NCBI RefSeq assembly: GCF_000797515.1 | Contig: NZ_JSBN01000031.1 | Coordinates: forward strand, 1-64,000 | Direction: 5' to 3' | DNA length: 64,000 bases | Source: Sphingomonas sp. Ant H11 | Lineage (GTDB): Bacteria; Pseudomonadota; Alphaproteobacteria; Sphingomonadales; Sphingomonadaceae | In this document: piece by piece, positions 35,054-45,657 of the stretch | Position numbering within the stretch: the stretch's first letter is position 1 | How the letters are laid out: each line of letters starts with the position of its first letter | Notes under the pieces: generated by a model | Seen by the model: only the letters and a program-made list of their open reading frames with translations | Told to the model about the DNA's origin: nothing | Database searches by the model: none | Made by a program: the position numbers and the translations under genes

Positions 35054-37382
35054 CTACAGCCGCACGGCATTCAATCGCAGCGCGTTGGTCACGACGGTGA
35101 AGGACGACAGTGCCATCGCCGCGCCAGCCAGCATCGGCGACAACAGGATGCCCGCGACCGGGTAGAGCACGCCCGCCGCGACCGGTACGCCGATGCCGTT
35201 GAACAGGAACGAGAACAGCAAGTTTTGCCGAATGTTGCGCATCGTCGCCTTTGCCAGCCGCCGCGCCCGGACCATCGCGGCCAGATCGCCCTTGGTCAGC
35301 GTCATACCGGCGCTCTCGATCGCTACGTCGGTGCCGGTGCCCATCGCCACGCCGACATCGGCCGCAGCCAGGGCGGGGGCGTCGTTGATGCCGTCGCCCG
35401 CCATCGCCACGATCGCGCCCTTTGCCCTCAGCTCGCCGACGATGCGCGCTTTGTCCGCGGGTTTCAGCCCGGCATGAACCTCATCGATTCCGCCGATCGC
35501 GACGGCCACTGCGTTCGCGGTAGCAGCGACATCGCCCGTGAGCATCACGATCCTCAACCCCTCGGCGCGTAGCGCGGCGACCGCAGCGCGCGCGGATCGC
35601 TTGATCGGATCCGCGACCACCAGCAGCCCCGCAAGTTGCCCGTCAATCGCAACGAACATGACCCCGGCCCCTTCGCTGCGATAGCGATCCGCCGCATCGG
35701 CGAGTGGGGCGGTGTCGGCACCCGCCAGGGTCATTTGTTCCGCGTTGCCGACGAGCACACTACGGCTGGCCACGCTGCCGCTCACGCCGCGCCCGGTCTG
35801 AGAATCGAACGCGTCGACGGGTTCGATCGAGAGTCTCTCGTGCTTGGCGGCGGACACCACGGCCCGCGCCAGCGGATGCTCGGACCGGGCCTCGACCGCC
35901 GCCGCCGCCGAGAGCACCGTCGTGCGCTCGAAACCCCCGGCGGTCTCCACCGCGGTCAGGATTGGACGCCCCTCGGTCAACGTGCCGGTCTTGTCGATTA
36001 CCAGCGTGTCGACGCGTTCCATGCGTTGCAGCGCCTCGGCATCCTTGATCAGCACGCCAGCGGCCGCCCCGCGCCCGGTGCCGACCATGATCGACATCGG
36101 CGTCGCCAGCCCCAGCGCGCAAGGACAGGCGATGATCAGCACCGCGATCGCGTTGAGCAGCGCTTGGCCGAAGCGCGGCTCCGGCCCGGTCAGGTTCCAT
36201 ACCACGAAGGTCGCGACCGCGATCGCCACCACCAGCGGAACGAACCAGCCAGATACGCGATCCGCGACCGCCTGGATCGGCGCACGGCTGCGCTGCGCCT
36301 CGGCCACCATCTTCACGATCCGCGCGAGGACCGTGTCCGATCCCACCGCCCGCGTTTCGATGACGAGCGATCCGGTGCCGTTGACGGTGCCGCCGGTTAC
36401 AACCGCCCCATCGGCTTTCAGCACGGAAGCAGGCTCACCGGTCAGCATCGATTCATCGACGGAGGACCGTCCATCGACCACCACCCCGTCCACCGGCACC
36501 GCTTCTCCCGGTCGAACGCGCAATCGATCGCCGGCTTTGACCAGCGCGAGGTCGACGTCCTCTTCCGTTCCGTCGGCGGCGATCCGCCGCGCCGTCTTGG
36601 GGGCCAGATTGAGCAGCGCGCGGATTGCCCGCCCCGTCGCCGCGCGCGCGCGCAATTCGAGCACCTGCCCCAGCAACACGAGCGTGACGACGACGCCCGC
36701 CGCTTCATAATAGACCGGCACCGCCCCGTGCATGCGAGAGGTCGCAGGGACGATGCCCGGCGCGACGGTCACCACCAAGCTGTAGAAGAACGCCGCCCCC
36801 CACCCCGAGCGCGACGAGGGTGAACATGTTGAGATGACGCGTTACCACCGACGTCCAGGCCCGCACAAAGAACGGCCAGCCCGCCCACAACACGATCGGT
36901 GCGGTCAGCCCGAGCTGGATCCAGGGCGACCAGGCCGGCGGCACGAAGTGCAGGCCCAGCATCTCGGCGAGCATCGATATCGCCAGCAACGGCACGCTGA
37001 GGACACCTGCCACCCATGTGCGCCGTGTGAAATCTATAAGCTCGGGGTTCGCTACGTCGTCCAGCGAAGGCTGTTCGGGCTCGAGCGCCATGCCGCAGAT
37101 CGGGCAGGTGCCTGGCCCATCCCGATGGATTTGCGGGTGCATCGGGCACGTCCACATTGAGACAAGCGATGGCGATACCGCCGGGGGGGCATCGGACGAG
37201 AGATATTTCCCCGGGTCATCCACGAATTTCGTGCGACAGCCCGCCGAACAGAACGCATACCGCCGCCCTGCATGATCGGCGTGATGCGGCACCGTATCCG
37301 GATCGACGGACATCCCGCAGACCGGATCTTTGGCGCTTCGTGTATCGGAGGCGTGGACCATGTGGTCCGGGTGATCCGCCAT
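35054..37382 (-). CDS. P1B-type heavy-metal ATPase with YHS and HMBD domains (frameshifted)
   Basis: A Cu+/heavy-metal exporting ATPase, about 776 residues after repair, starting at ATG 37382 after GGAG. The N-terminus has a YHS domain (DPVCGMSV...[20 protein letters not shown]) and then a heavy-metal-binding domain ([24 protein letters not shown]), instead of the usual CxxC HMA repeats. The core carries the CPC transport motif ([13 protein letters not shown]), the DKTGT phosphorylation site, MLTGEP and [13 protein letters not shown]. One C too many in the C6 run at 36796-36801 breaks the frame in the first membrane hairpin (VALGVG / [13 protein letters not shown]). The CPC motif fits copper or silver export. 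No cognate metal regulator is visible nearby. Confidence 0.9.
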
Positions 37383-37605
37383 ATTGCTCCTTCCCGCGAG
37401 CGCTAACGGCGCGCTCCGTTCGGCGACCGCACCGTAGAAAGTAGGGTCGCAGAATATCGCCGCAAGGACGTTCTTAGGCGGCCCGAACGTGCCTGCGCGC
37501 ACGCGCCTGTTCGTTGATTATCTCGCAGATCATTATGGCGAGCAGAAATCAGCCGTCTTGGCTGCAGGCATACGTCGCGTCGAGAAGGCCGTTCGATGCC
37601 TTCGG

Positions 37606-38680
37606 TTACGGCTTCGCACCGGGAGCCTGCAATGCGTCGGCCGATTTCTTTTCAAGGCTCGCCAAGGTGTCCGGAACGAGCCGTTCGGAGAAGCCCGCCA
37701 AAAAACGACCAGACCAGAAGTTTGGCAAACTCCACCGTTGGCGACAGTTCGGACGCCGCACGAAGATCTTCGGGCTTAACCTTGGCGAGGCCCTTGGTAA
37801 CGGGGCCGGCCAAGTGCAACGTCCAGATCGTCTGCTCTGTCACCATGCCGGAGCTCAGAGCCGGGAAGAGGTTTCCGCCGACAAATTTTCCGCAGATGAA
37901 GAAGTAGAAGAAAATCGCCCCGGTCATTCCGCAGAGCAGGCGGAGACAAAGCATGCGGGAAACGTAAGTCTGAATGACCGTGTCGAAGGTCAGCGCGGCG
38001 CTGTCTGTCTGAAATTTCATGGCACGGCTAAAGAATGCGCCAAGCGCGCCGGCGCACGCGACCGCCAGCAGCACGAAGATGGTCTCGTTGATCACCGCGC
38101 CTCCTTCCAAAAGAGCTTTCTTCGGTAGGCTGAGCCACGTGAAGAAGAGCCATAGAAAGGGAACCAGAATCGTGATCGCGGCAATGATAATGCCGTAGCG
38201 CAGCAAGGTGGATGCGGCCTCGGCTCGCAGTCGGCGGATGAAACGCCCGCCGATGAAGCCGGACTGCAGCTCGTACAGAAGCGCACCGTAGATATCCCGC
38301 TTGTCATCCAGACCGAGCAATCCGAATGCGGACCGGTTTGGATAGGTACTGAGCGAGGGAAGCGCTCGCGTGGCCGCCAATGTCAGCAGGATCGAGTATT
38401 GCGATCTCAGTTGGACATCGGTGAGGACAGCGCCGAGCAGACTTTCCGCCTCGTTGATCCGGGACCAGTCGGCCTCGTTGAGATTCCCGCTGCTATCGTA
38501 GAAGATCTTGTCCAGCTCTGCTGCGATGATGGGGTCCGCCGGCGAAGCCGTGTCCGCCTTGCGGATTCGCCAGAGGATCTCGGCCTGCTTCCATTCATGA
38601 ACCCTCACCTCGGTGGGCGGTTGTACTGGCGGCACCGGTTTCGCCGCAGCAAACCATGTCGATGGATCCAAAAGCCTCAT
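37606..38680 (-). CDS. Membrane protein of unknown function (frameshift near C-terminus)
   Basis: About 358 residues after repair. A soluble, charged N-terminal region of about 170 residues (RIRKADTASPADPIIAAELDKIFYDSSGN) precedes at least three strongly hydrophobic segments (YGIIIAAITILVPFLWLFFTWL, ETIFVLLAVACAGALGAFF, LRLLCGMTGAIFFYFFICG). After FAKLLVWSFFGG the frame runs out early. Removing one C from the CCC at 37694-37696 gives the continuation FSERLVPDTLASLEKK to a stop at 37606. A GFSERLVP-type ending is common in a family of bacterial inner-membrane proteins with unknown function. No operon partner is evident, so I assign no function. Confidence 0.7.
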
Positions 38681-39213
38681 GCGCCCCGTCCCCCTTTCCT
38701 TGCTCTGCCCGTGCCAGTCCGCCTCTCGCCTATCGTGACAGCGTCCAGAAGCCGGACTCGTGCTTTGTGTCGCCGACCCTGTCTATTGGCTGCGCTGGCA
38801 GGTCAGCGGTATTCTCCGACGACCAAGAACCGAGATCATCGCATCTTGGCTGGCACCGGCCATGTCGCCATGCAGGTCCTCGATCGACGTGATGTGGACC
38901 ATTCCCGACAAACGCGGCATGATACCAATCCTTCCAGTCCTGCGTCACTGGCGTGCGCGACAAATGCCCCCAAGGGTTTTACGATTTTTACAGCGATCTA
39001 TTCTTTTCCGCGAGAGTATTTTTGTCAACAGCATCAATAAACTCTTAAAGTCGATCCGATCTTGCTCTGGGCGTAATTGTCGCAAAGCCTTTCATTGATG
39101 CTACCAGCCTCGAGACCGCTCCTGGAGAACATCCCCAACGCCGCGCGCCACCGACGGGCGGGAGGTCACATCCCCGAACGCAGGGCCAGGTCTGCGGGTC
39201 GGCAAGCGCCTCC
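38681..39213. other. Gene-free stretch (533 bp)
   Basis: No convincing gene is seen on either strand. The part from about 38960 to 39080 is distinctly AT-richer than its surroundings (TTTTACGATTTTTACAGCG, TATTTTTGTC) and may contain promoters or a decayed boundary. Short open frames here lack ribosome sites and recognisable motifs. Confidence 0.5.
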
Positions 39214-41856
39214 TCACAAATGCTTCCGGAACGTTACTTGCACGGTTCGGCCAAGCGGGTTGAGTTGGTAGCGATCGTAACCGGCTGGCACGGTTCCGTC
39301 GGCGAGCGTTACGCGTTGGAACCGATCGAACATGTTTTGGACGTTGATCGAAAGCCGTGTGTTTGCTGCCCAACCCCGGTCGAAACGCGCGCCGAAAAGC
39401 GTCGCTGGCTCGAGAAACAGATCCAGATCGAGCTGGGCCAGCGCAGCATACGCATTGTCGCCCCTCCCAGCGGCAATGGCCAAATTGCGGATACGGACGC
39501 CGCTTTGCCAGCGACCGTTTAGCGTCACTCCCATACCACGCTTACCCGCCACCGCCTGCGCCGACAGCAAATGGCGCGGCTGTCCGCCATCCCCCCCAAG
39601 CCGATCCAGGGCGGGAAGGTCCGCACGGATCGTCAACCGACTTTCCAATTGCCAATGATGGATGAGTGCCACCGAAAACCGCCAGTTTCCTGCGCGTATT
39701 TGCCGCTCCTGGGCGGGGGCGACCGCGCGCCCGAGGTTCCAGAGCAGCGTAAATCCTGCGGTCAATTGTGCCTTATCGTCCTGCTCGATCGCGATCGGGC
39801 GCGCATCGATCTCGATCAGCTGCCCGGCTCCGTTTCGCATGACCCTATCCGGGAACGCCGCCTCGACAGCCGGCGTCAACTGCGGAAAGCCCGTCGCGCC
39901 GCCACGCGCGATTTGCCGTTGATAGCCTAGATTGATCGTCAGTCCCTGCCCGCCCAGGGGTCGCCACGCCCCTTTCAGGACAAAATTCGTCCTCGACCCG
40001 CGGCGCAAATTTGGATTGCCGCCGCTGAGCCAGATCGGCGCGGCGACCTCCTGCCGAACAGGGTCATAGAGGCGAACCACCGTCCGAGTTTGCGGAGCAT
40101 TTAGCTGGGCTACGTCTGGCGCGTCCTCTGCGATACTATAGTCGCCAAACACCTGGACCGTGGCGGCGGGCGACCAGCTGAGCGCGTTGTCGAGCTGGCG
40201 TTGCACCGTACTGCCGAGGATGCCAGCCATCCCAGCCGTGACCGTGGCCGACAGCTCACCCAATACGGCACCGGGACCTTCGCGCCGCCGGGTCAGCGGC
40301 ACGGTGAAACCGGCCTGGGCGTTAATTTCCGTACGACGCAGGCCGGGCAGCGACGCATTCGCGGTGTCGCGGGCATCGCTGCCCACCGCAACGTGGCTGC
40401 CCCCGGTCGCGAGGTTCACCGTCAGCGGTCCGGCCGGGAGCGTCGCCACCGCTTTGTCCACGATCACTTTTACGTCAAGACCGCGCGTTTGCGACTGCAC
40501 CCGGTCCGTGGTGATAAGCGTCGCGCGCGGCAGCGCGACATAGGGATTGAAGGTTGAATCATGTGCATCGATGCGCGCTTGCACAGCGGTAAGATCTCCG
40601 CTTCGATCGAAGCGGCTGTCGCTCCAGCTTTGGGTGTAGTTTGCGACCAGGTTCACATTCCAGCCCGCGACAGAGCCTGCAAGCGTGCTCGATACGCCGA
40701 ACGTGGCGGTATCCTGGCGCGCGGTAGATATGACGCCCGACAAAGCCGGTATCAGCAGGACATCGCGCGCGAACGGCGACCACGGGCTGCCCGCTGGCAG
40801 GTGAAGCGCCTGGGCGGGATATCCAAGCTGCTGAATACTGCCGATGACCGCGAAATTTGTGTTCAAGGATAAGGAAAACCCGCCGAGCGGACGGGTAACC
40901 CCCAGATTGATCCCCAGTGTCCGACCGCCGGGAAGCAACGCATCAACATCGTCGGGATTGTCATACCGCACATTGGAAGCGGCGGCGGCCGCAAGCGCTG
41001 CCAGGTTGGGCGAGTGCCCCGACGCCATCGCGGGAATGTCGACGACGGCAACAGTGCGGCCGACGATCCGACTTAACGCCGGATCGATTTCTCCTCCATC
41101 CGGCGCGGCGAAATGCGCCGCCAGATCAACCAAAGCCGCAGGCGAGGTTAAAGGTCGGGCACTCTTGCGAAGGGCGCTGTCGCGGGACAGCTGAAGCTGC
41201 GCGTTCCAGTAGGTCGCCCCGTCGATCACGACGCGGCTCACCGAACCGTTTTCGCTGTCGCGCCCACCCGCCGTTGCAAGCGTCACGCCGGTGGAGCCGT
41301 CCCAGCTGGCGAATTTCGGCTTCAAGACCAGATTGACCACGCGCTGATCGGCCGGATAGCCATATCGTGACGCCGCCCCCGGCGGCAAAATCGCCAGCCG
41401 CGCGAGCGCCTCGGGCGGGAATCCGGTGACGCCCGCTGCCGCGCCGATCCGTTTTCCATTGACCAGCAGCACAGGTGCCCTGCCGCTTCCATCGATCAAT
41501 GGGGCAATGACGCCTAGCAACTCCGCGATCGTATCCGCGCCATATGCTGCGATGTCGTCCGCGCCCAGCTCGGTTTCCGGTGGTACAACCGCGTCACCGC
41601 GCCGCGCCGTAACGATGATGTCGTCTCTATCGTCCGTCCGAGGAGCCCGGTCCGCCGCGTTCACCGGGGCCGGCAGTGGCCCCGCTACAGGGCTGGCAGT
41701 CGGCGTTGAGACTTGCGCCGCCGCTGCCGCAGAGCATCCGCCTAAGATCGCGCCGACTGCCCAAAGCGCGCAACCGGAGGAACCGGCCAGACCTTTTCGC
41801 GGAGTGGCTGGGTGGGTTACCTTCAAATCCGACACGCACACATCATCCTGGGGCAA
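39214..41856 (-). CDS. TonB-dependent receptor 3
   Basis: An intact receptor of up to 880 residues with a signal-like segment (CALWAVGAILGGCSAAAAAQ). The plug is DDIIVTARR, LGADDIAAYGADTIAELLGVIAPLIDGSGRAPVLLVNGKR and FPPEALARLAILPPGAASRYGYPADQRVVNLVLKPKF, a variant lacking the Xanthomonas-Caulobacter TonB box. The barrel includes WLSGGNPNLRRGSRTNF and ends VQVTFRKHL, without the usual terminal Phe. The first in-frame start is a TTG at 41856. GTG 41841 or 41835 is as plausible, and no strong ribosome site decides between them. No enzyme or regulator accompanies it, so the substrate is unknown. Confidence 0.85.
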   Translation of the reverse strand: MPQDDVCVSDLKVTHPATPRKGLAGSSGCALWAVGAILGGCSAAAAAQVSTPTASPVAGPLPAPVNAADRAPRTDDRDDIIVTARRGDAVVPPETELGADDIAAYGADTIAELLGVIAPLIDGSGRAPVLLVNGKRIGAAAGVTGFPPEALARLAILPPGAASRYGYPADQRVVNLVLKPKFASWDGSTGVTLATAGGRDSENGSVSRVVIDGATYWNAQLQLSRDSALRKSARPLTSPAALVDLAAHFAAPDGGEIDPALSRIVGRTVAVVDIPAMASGHSPNLAALAAAAASNVRYDNPDDVDALLPGGRTLGINLGVTRPLGGFSLSLNTNFAVIGSIQQLGYPAQALHLPAGSPWSPFARDVLLIPALSGVISTARQDTATFGVSSTLAGSVAGWNVNLVANYTQSWSDSRFDRSGDLTAVQARIDAHDSTFNPYVALPRATLITTDRVQSQTRGLDVKVIVDKAVATLPAGPLTVNLATGGSHVAVGSDARDTANASLPGLRRTEINAQAGFTVPLTRRREGPGAVLGELSATVTAGMAGILGSTVQRQLDNALSWSPAATVQVFGDYSIAEDAPDVAQLNAPQTRTVVRLYDPVRQEVAAPIWLSGGNPNLRRGSRTNFVLKGAWRPLGGQGLTINLGYQRQIARGGATGFPQLTPAVEAAFPDRVMRNGAGQLIEIDARPIAIEQDDKAQLTAGFTLLWNLGRAVAPAQERQIRAGNWRFSVALIHHWQLESRLTIRADLPALDRLGGDGGQPRHLLSAQAVAGKRGMGVTLNGRWQSGVRIRNLAIAAGRGDNAYAALAQLDLDLFLEPATLFGARFDRGWAANTRLSINVQNMFDRFQRVTLADGTVPAGYDRYQLNPLGRTVQVTFRKHL

Positions 41857-42009
41857 TCCCCGCCGGTTGATCCGCCCCCCTCATTTTACACCGGAATGCG
41901 GTACCACCCCCGTGTCGATCCCGATGCACCGGCACACCGGGATCGACGAGGAACGGGATCACACTTCGACGGAACCGGGAGGACGAACGATCCCCCCGAT
42001 CGTCGTCGG

Positions 42010-42471
42010 TCAGATGATCGTGATGCCCGACACGGTCAGGTGCGCGGTGACCGTGCAGCCGCCAGGGCTGATCGTGGCCGTCGGAATATCGAAGTGCGAC
42101 GGCGTTCCATTGGCCCAGGTCGCGCTGACATTGGCGGGACCGCACGATACCGGCGCGGTCACTTCGAGGCCATTGACGTTGACCGAAGTCGTCGACGTTG
42201 GAACGAGCGTGAACGGCGTGGTCAACCGCACTAGCGCACAAGCACCGAGCGGCCCGCCGACAAAGCTGGCGCTGGTGATCGTCGCCGTTCCGTCGCTATT
42301 GACGGTACCGCGAAAGGTCGCTGCACAATTGAGGGTCGGGAAACCAGGCGCGGTCAAGCTGGTCGCGCCCGTCGCCGTGACGGTAGCACCCGATGGGGAA
42401 AACGACTGCGCGAACGCCGGTCCGGCCAACGTCATTGCGGCGGCAGCGCAAAGTACTGCAAGCTTTTTCAT
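42010..42471 (-). CDS. Small secreted protein (possible PraA/PraB-like)
   Basis: A 153-residue protein starting at ATG 42471 behind GAGAGGATG, with a clear signal peptide (MKKLAVLCAAAAMTLAGPAFAQ). The mature part is Ser/Thr/Val/Gly-rich with three spaced cysteines in patterns such as NCAATFRGTVNSDGTATITSASF and VSCGPANVSATW, suggesting a beta-sandwich. The pattern reminds me of the alkane-oxidation activator proteins PraA/PraB, but I cannot confirm that. It lies about 150 bases upstream of receptor 3, in the same direction, and could be co-transcribed. It ends the chromosomal-looking segment left of the IS. Confidence 0.7.
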   Translation of the reverse strand: MKKLAVLCAAAAMTLAGPAFAQSFSPSGATVTATGATSLTAPGFPTLNCAATFRGTVNSDGTATITSASFVGGPLGACALVRLTTPFTLVPTSTTSVNVNGLEVTAPVSCGPANVSATWANGTPSHFDIPTATISPGGCTVTAHLTVSGITII

Positions 42472-42546
42472 GGTTCATCCTCTCTCGAATAGATGGTTTA
42501 CACATCTTTTTTCGGGGAATTCCTCCCCATTTCGATTGACGCTCGT

Positions 42547-42576
42547 TGAGCTGCTGCCGGTCCCATGGACACCAAG
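42547..42576. repeat. Left terminal inverted repeat of the IS
   Basis: TGAGCTGCTGCCGGT-CCCA-TGGACACCAAG. It matches the right end at 26 of 30 positions, the only mismatches being the four central bases. Confidence 0.85.
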
Positions 42577-43030
42577 TTAGGCTACATGAGCCTGCTTCTC
42601 GAAGTCCATGGGGCTGAGATAGCCCAAGGTCGAGTGCCTGCGCATGGGATTGTAGAAGCGTTCGATGTAATCGAACACGTCCTGCCTTGCCTGATTGCGC
42701 GTGCGGTAGGTTTGCGCGCGATCCGTTCGGTCTTCAGCGAGGAGAAGAAGCTCTCCATCGCCGCGTTGTCCCAGACGTTGCCGGACCGGCTCATCGAGCA
42801 GGTGACGCCATTGTCGGCCATCAGTCGCTGGAACTGCTCGCTGGTATATTGGCTGCCCTGGTCGGAGTGATGCAGCAGCGCATCGGGCTTGCCGCGCCGC
42901 CAGATCGCCATGACCAGCGCATCGGTGACGAGCTGCGCCGTCATCGTGTCGCTCATCGACCAGCCGACCACCCGCCGCGAGAACAGATCGATCACTGCGG
43001 CCGCGTACAGCCATCCTTCGGCGGTCCAGA

Positions 43031-45255
43031 GTGGAGTAGGAAGCGCATCAGCGCTTCCCCTCCCCGAACCGTACGTGCACCTTTCAGCGCATACGGCTCT
43101 CCATTCAGCCTTGGCCCATGGCCATGGCGACATCATGATAATGGGAGGTGACAGTGTTTCGGAGTTCGTCCCGGAAGATGTAGGGATTTCGCTCCGGGTT
43201 CCGCCACCGGAACTGCAACTTCTGGCTTGTGACCAGTCGCCGCAGCGCCTTACCCACGGCATTGCCCTGATTGCTTCGCCCGTACAGCAGCCAAGTTTTC
43301 GATTGGCCGATGCCCGGGGCGCGGTACCATTTGCGCATCAACGGTTTGATGCGAGAGCGGTACTTTTGCGCCAACCAGTGCGCCATTTTCCAGAATACGA
43401 CGGTGTCGATGCGCCGGAATGTGCGCGCCGTGAAGTCGGTGAACTTGTAGAACGCAGCCCATCCCGCCAGTTGGCGGTTCAGGCTGTCGATCATGTCCAC
43501 CGTGGCAACATCATGATTGCCGGAGAGCGCCTCGATCAAGCGGTGAGCGAAGGTCTTGGCTTTCTCCTTGGGTATCGTTGAGACCACGGACATGCGTCCG
43601 CTTGATCCCCGCCTGCGAATGATCCGGTGCCCGAGGAACACGAACCCGTCGTCAACGTGGGTGATATGGCTCTTGTCCATATTCAACGTCAGCTTCAGGC
43701 CGTCCTCCAGAAAGGTCCGGCATTCCTCGCGGATGGCCTCGGCATGTGCCTTGGTGCCCTTGACGATGACGACAAAATCATCGGCATATCGGCAGTAGGC
43801 GACAGCAGGTTTCCATTGCCGGTTCTCACGAACCGTAATGGGGCGCTCCTGCTGGATACCGAAGTTCCATGCCCAGCGGTCCTTCCGGGCCTTGTCGCTC
43901 AGATATTTCGCCTCCAGCCACGCATCAAACTCATGGAGCATGATGTTGGACAGGAGTGGCGACAGAACGCCGCCTTGCGGAACACCTTCGCTTGAGGCCA
44001 CGAACAGGCCACGATCAATGTGGCCTGCCTTCAGGAACCGCCAGAGCAGATCAACAAACCGGTCGTCCCGGATACGCCGCCGGACGCAACGAAGCAGAAG
44101 CCGGTGGTGGACCGTGTCGAAGTAGCTCGCCAGATCACCTTCGATGATCCAGCGGCCCCGCGTCCCGGCACCAGTATCCTGCAACTGTATCTTCACGGTC
44201 CGAACAGCGTGATGCACGCTGCGCTCCGGCCTGAAGCCGTAGGAGAGGCGATGGAAATCGCTCTCCCAGATCGGCTCCATGGCCATCAGCATCGCGCGCT
44301 GGACGATGCGGTCTTTCAGGGTCGGGATACCCAATGGGCGTTTCTTGCCATTGGCTTTCGGGATATAAATTCGCCTGACCGGCTGCGGGCAGTAAGTCCC
44401 GTCCAGCAGGTCCGTACGCAGGCTGGCCAAATGTTGCGTAAGGCCTGTCCGCATCCGCTGCTTATCCATTCCGTCGATGCCCGGCGTATGGGCGCCGCTT
44501 GACGCCAATACGACCCGGGCGGCCTCGGCAAGCCACGCCTGATCGGCAATGAGCCGGAGAAGGCGATCAAACCGGCGGGTTGGATCGCTCTCGGCCCATG
44601 TCGCGAGCTTGTGCTGCATTTCGCTGATTATCAAAGGTCTTCACCTCATTTGGTCAGGTAGTTTGCACTTCAAGCAGATTGAACTGCCCCCCTTCGCCAT
44701 GTGGCCGGATTTCCCGGTCGCGGACTACTACGAGGACTCCGTCAGCATGGTGGACATCAGGGTCAACTCCCTTGGCATTCCATCATGCCTTCCCTCGTTC
44801 ATATGCTGGACTTTCACGCGCTGGGGAGGCTGCCGGTCGCAGTCCTTGTCCTTGCGTCCTGCAAGTCGATGCCGATGCCATGGCCTGGCTGCGTTCTCTC
44901 CATGACTCCATGCGGGCGAGCTACATGTACGACCGCACTCGGGTGCCGCCGACATACGTCTCCGGCGCCACCATCAACATTCCGCCTGTTAAGCCGTGTA
45001 GGCGAAGGCGACATTTTAGCCCTCGGATGCGGATTAACCGGTTCGTGTTCCTCAACCTTCCAGCGCTACAGCCTCGGGGACCATCTTGACGTAACGGCTT
45101 CGCCTCAATCCCCTTTACCTGCGGGCTACGTCACCCTGCCAGTTGACGGCAGGTCACCGCCGCTTGGGCTCATGCCCCCTCACAGCAGAGGGCAAGGCAT
45201 TCGTTCGATTCCTCCTTTCTCCTTTGCATTCCAGACATATGCGCTCGAGGCGCAC
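43031..45255 (-). mobile_element. Complete group II intron inserted in IS3 orfB
   Basis: Reading the minus strand, the intron begins GTGCGCC at 45255 (GUGYG consensus) right after exon ...ACCTACA and ends ...CCTACTCCAC at 43031 before exon TCTGGACC. The 3' part holds a typical domain V, GAGCCGTATGCGCTGAAAGG then TGCACGTACGGTTCG (around 43065-43100), followed by a domain VI stem (GGAAGCGCTGATGCGCTTCC) with a candidate branch A. Domain IV contains the reverse-transcriptase gene. The 621 bases upstream of that gene hold domains I-III. The exon junction restores a conserved transposase reading frame, which fixes both borders to the base. Confidence 0.9.
43105..44634 (-). CDS. ltrA: Group II intron reverse transcriptase/maturase
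   Basis: A 509-residue intron-encoded protein. RT blocks are visible: TPGIDGMDK (RT0/1), RRIYIPKANGKKRPLGIPTLKDRIVQ (RT2), SYGFRPERSVHHAV (RT2a-3), GDLASYFDTVHH (RT3), GVPQGGVLSPLLSNIMLHEFDAWL (RT4), YCRYADDFVVIV (RT5, catalytic YADD) and FVFLGHRI (RT6-7). The maturase (X) domain follows (TVDMIDSLNRQLAGWAAFYKFTD). No H-N-H endonuclease zinc-finger is seen after it, so mobility would use nicks made by other means such as replication forks. The first start is TTG 44634 after GAGGTGAA. ATG 44619 is an alternative. It promotes splicing and retrohoming of the intron. Confidence 0.93.
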   Translation of the reverse strand: MIISEMQHKLATWAESDPTRRFDRLLRLIADQAWLAEAARVVLASSGAHTPGIDGMDKQRMRTGLTQHLASLRTDLLDGTYCPQPVRRIYIPKANGKKRPLGIPTLKDRIVQRAMLMAMEPIWESDFHRLSYGFRPERSVHHAVRTVKIQLQDTGAGTRGRWIIEGDLASYFDTVHHRLLLRCVRRRIRDDRFVDLLWRFLKAGHIDRGLFVASSEGVPQGGVLSPLLSNIMLHEFDAWLEAKYLSDKARKDRWAWNFGIQQERPITVRENRQWKPAVAYCRYADDFVVIVKGTKAHAEAIREECRTFLEDGLKLTLNMDKSHITHVDDGFVFLGHRIIRRRGSSGRMSVVSTIPKEKAKTFAHRLIEALSGNHDVATVDMIDSLNRQLAGWAAFYKFTDFTARTFRRIDTVVFWKMAHWLAQKYRSRIKPLMRKWYRAPGIGQSKTWLLYGRSNQGNAVGKALRRLVTSQKLQFRWRNPERNPYIFRDELRNTVTSHYHDVAMAMGQG

Positions 45256-45657
45256 TGTAGGTGAAGTCGGCCACCCACTTCTGGTTCGGCGCGTCGGCGC
45301 TGAACTGCCGATCGAGCACGTTGCCCGCGATGACCGAGCGTTCGCCATGATCCTTGGGCAGACCGCGGCGCCTAGGCCGCGCCATCAGGCCGTGCATCCG
45401 CATCAGCCGTTCGACACGATGCAGGCCGCATGAAAGGCCTTCGGCCAAGAGATCGTGCCAGACGCGACGCGCGCCATAGGTTCGGTAGCTGGAGATGAAG
45501 CTGGCGCGGATCTTCCCTGCATACGCTTCGTCGCTCAGCGACCGGGCGCTTGGCGCGCGTACGAGCCAGGCGTGGAAACCACTGCGCGAGACATCGAGCG
45601 CCCCGCAAAGCCACGACACCGGCCAGATCCCTCGATGCTTTGCGATGAACCCGAACT

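Noticed and set aside
38730..38963. A 77-codon minus-strand frame in the gene-free stretch
   Set aside because: It has no ribosome site and no recognisable motif, and the composition is unlike neighbouring coding regions.
44549..45433. Plus-strand open frames opposite the intron 5' region
   Set aside because: This region forms the structured RNA domains of the group II intron on the minus strand, and the frames lack motifs.
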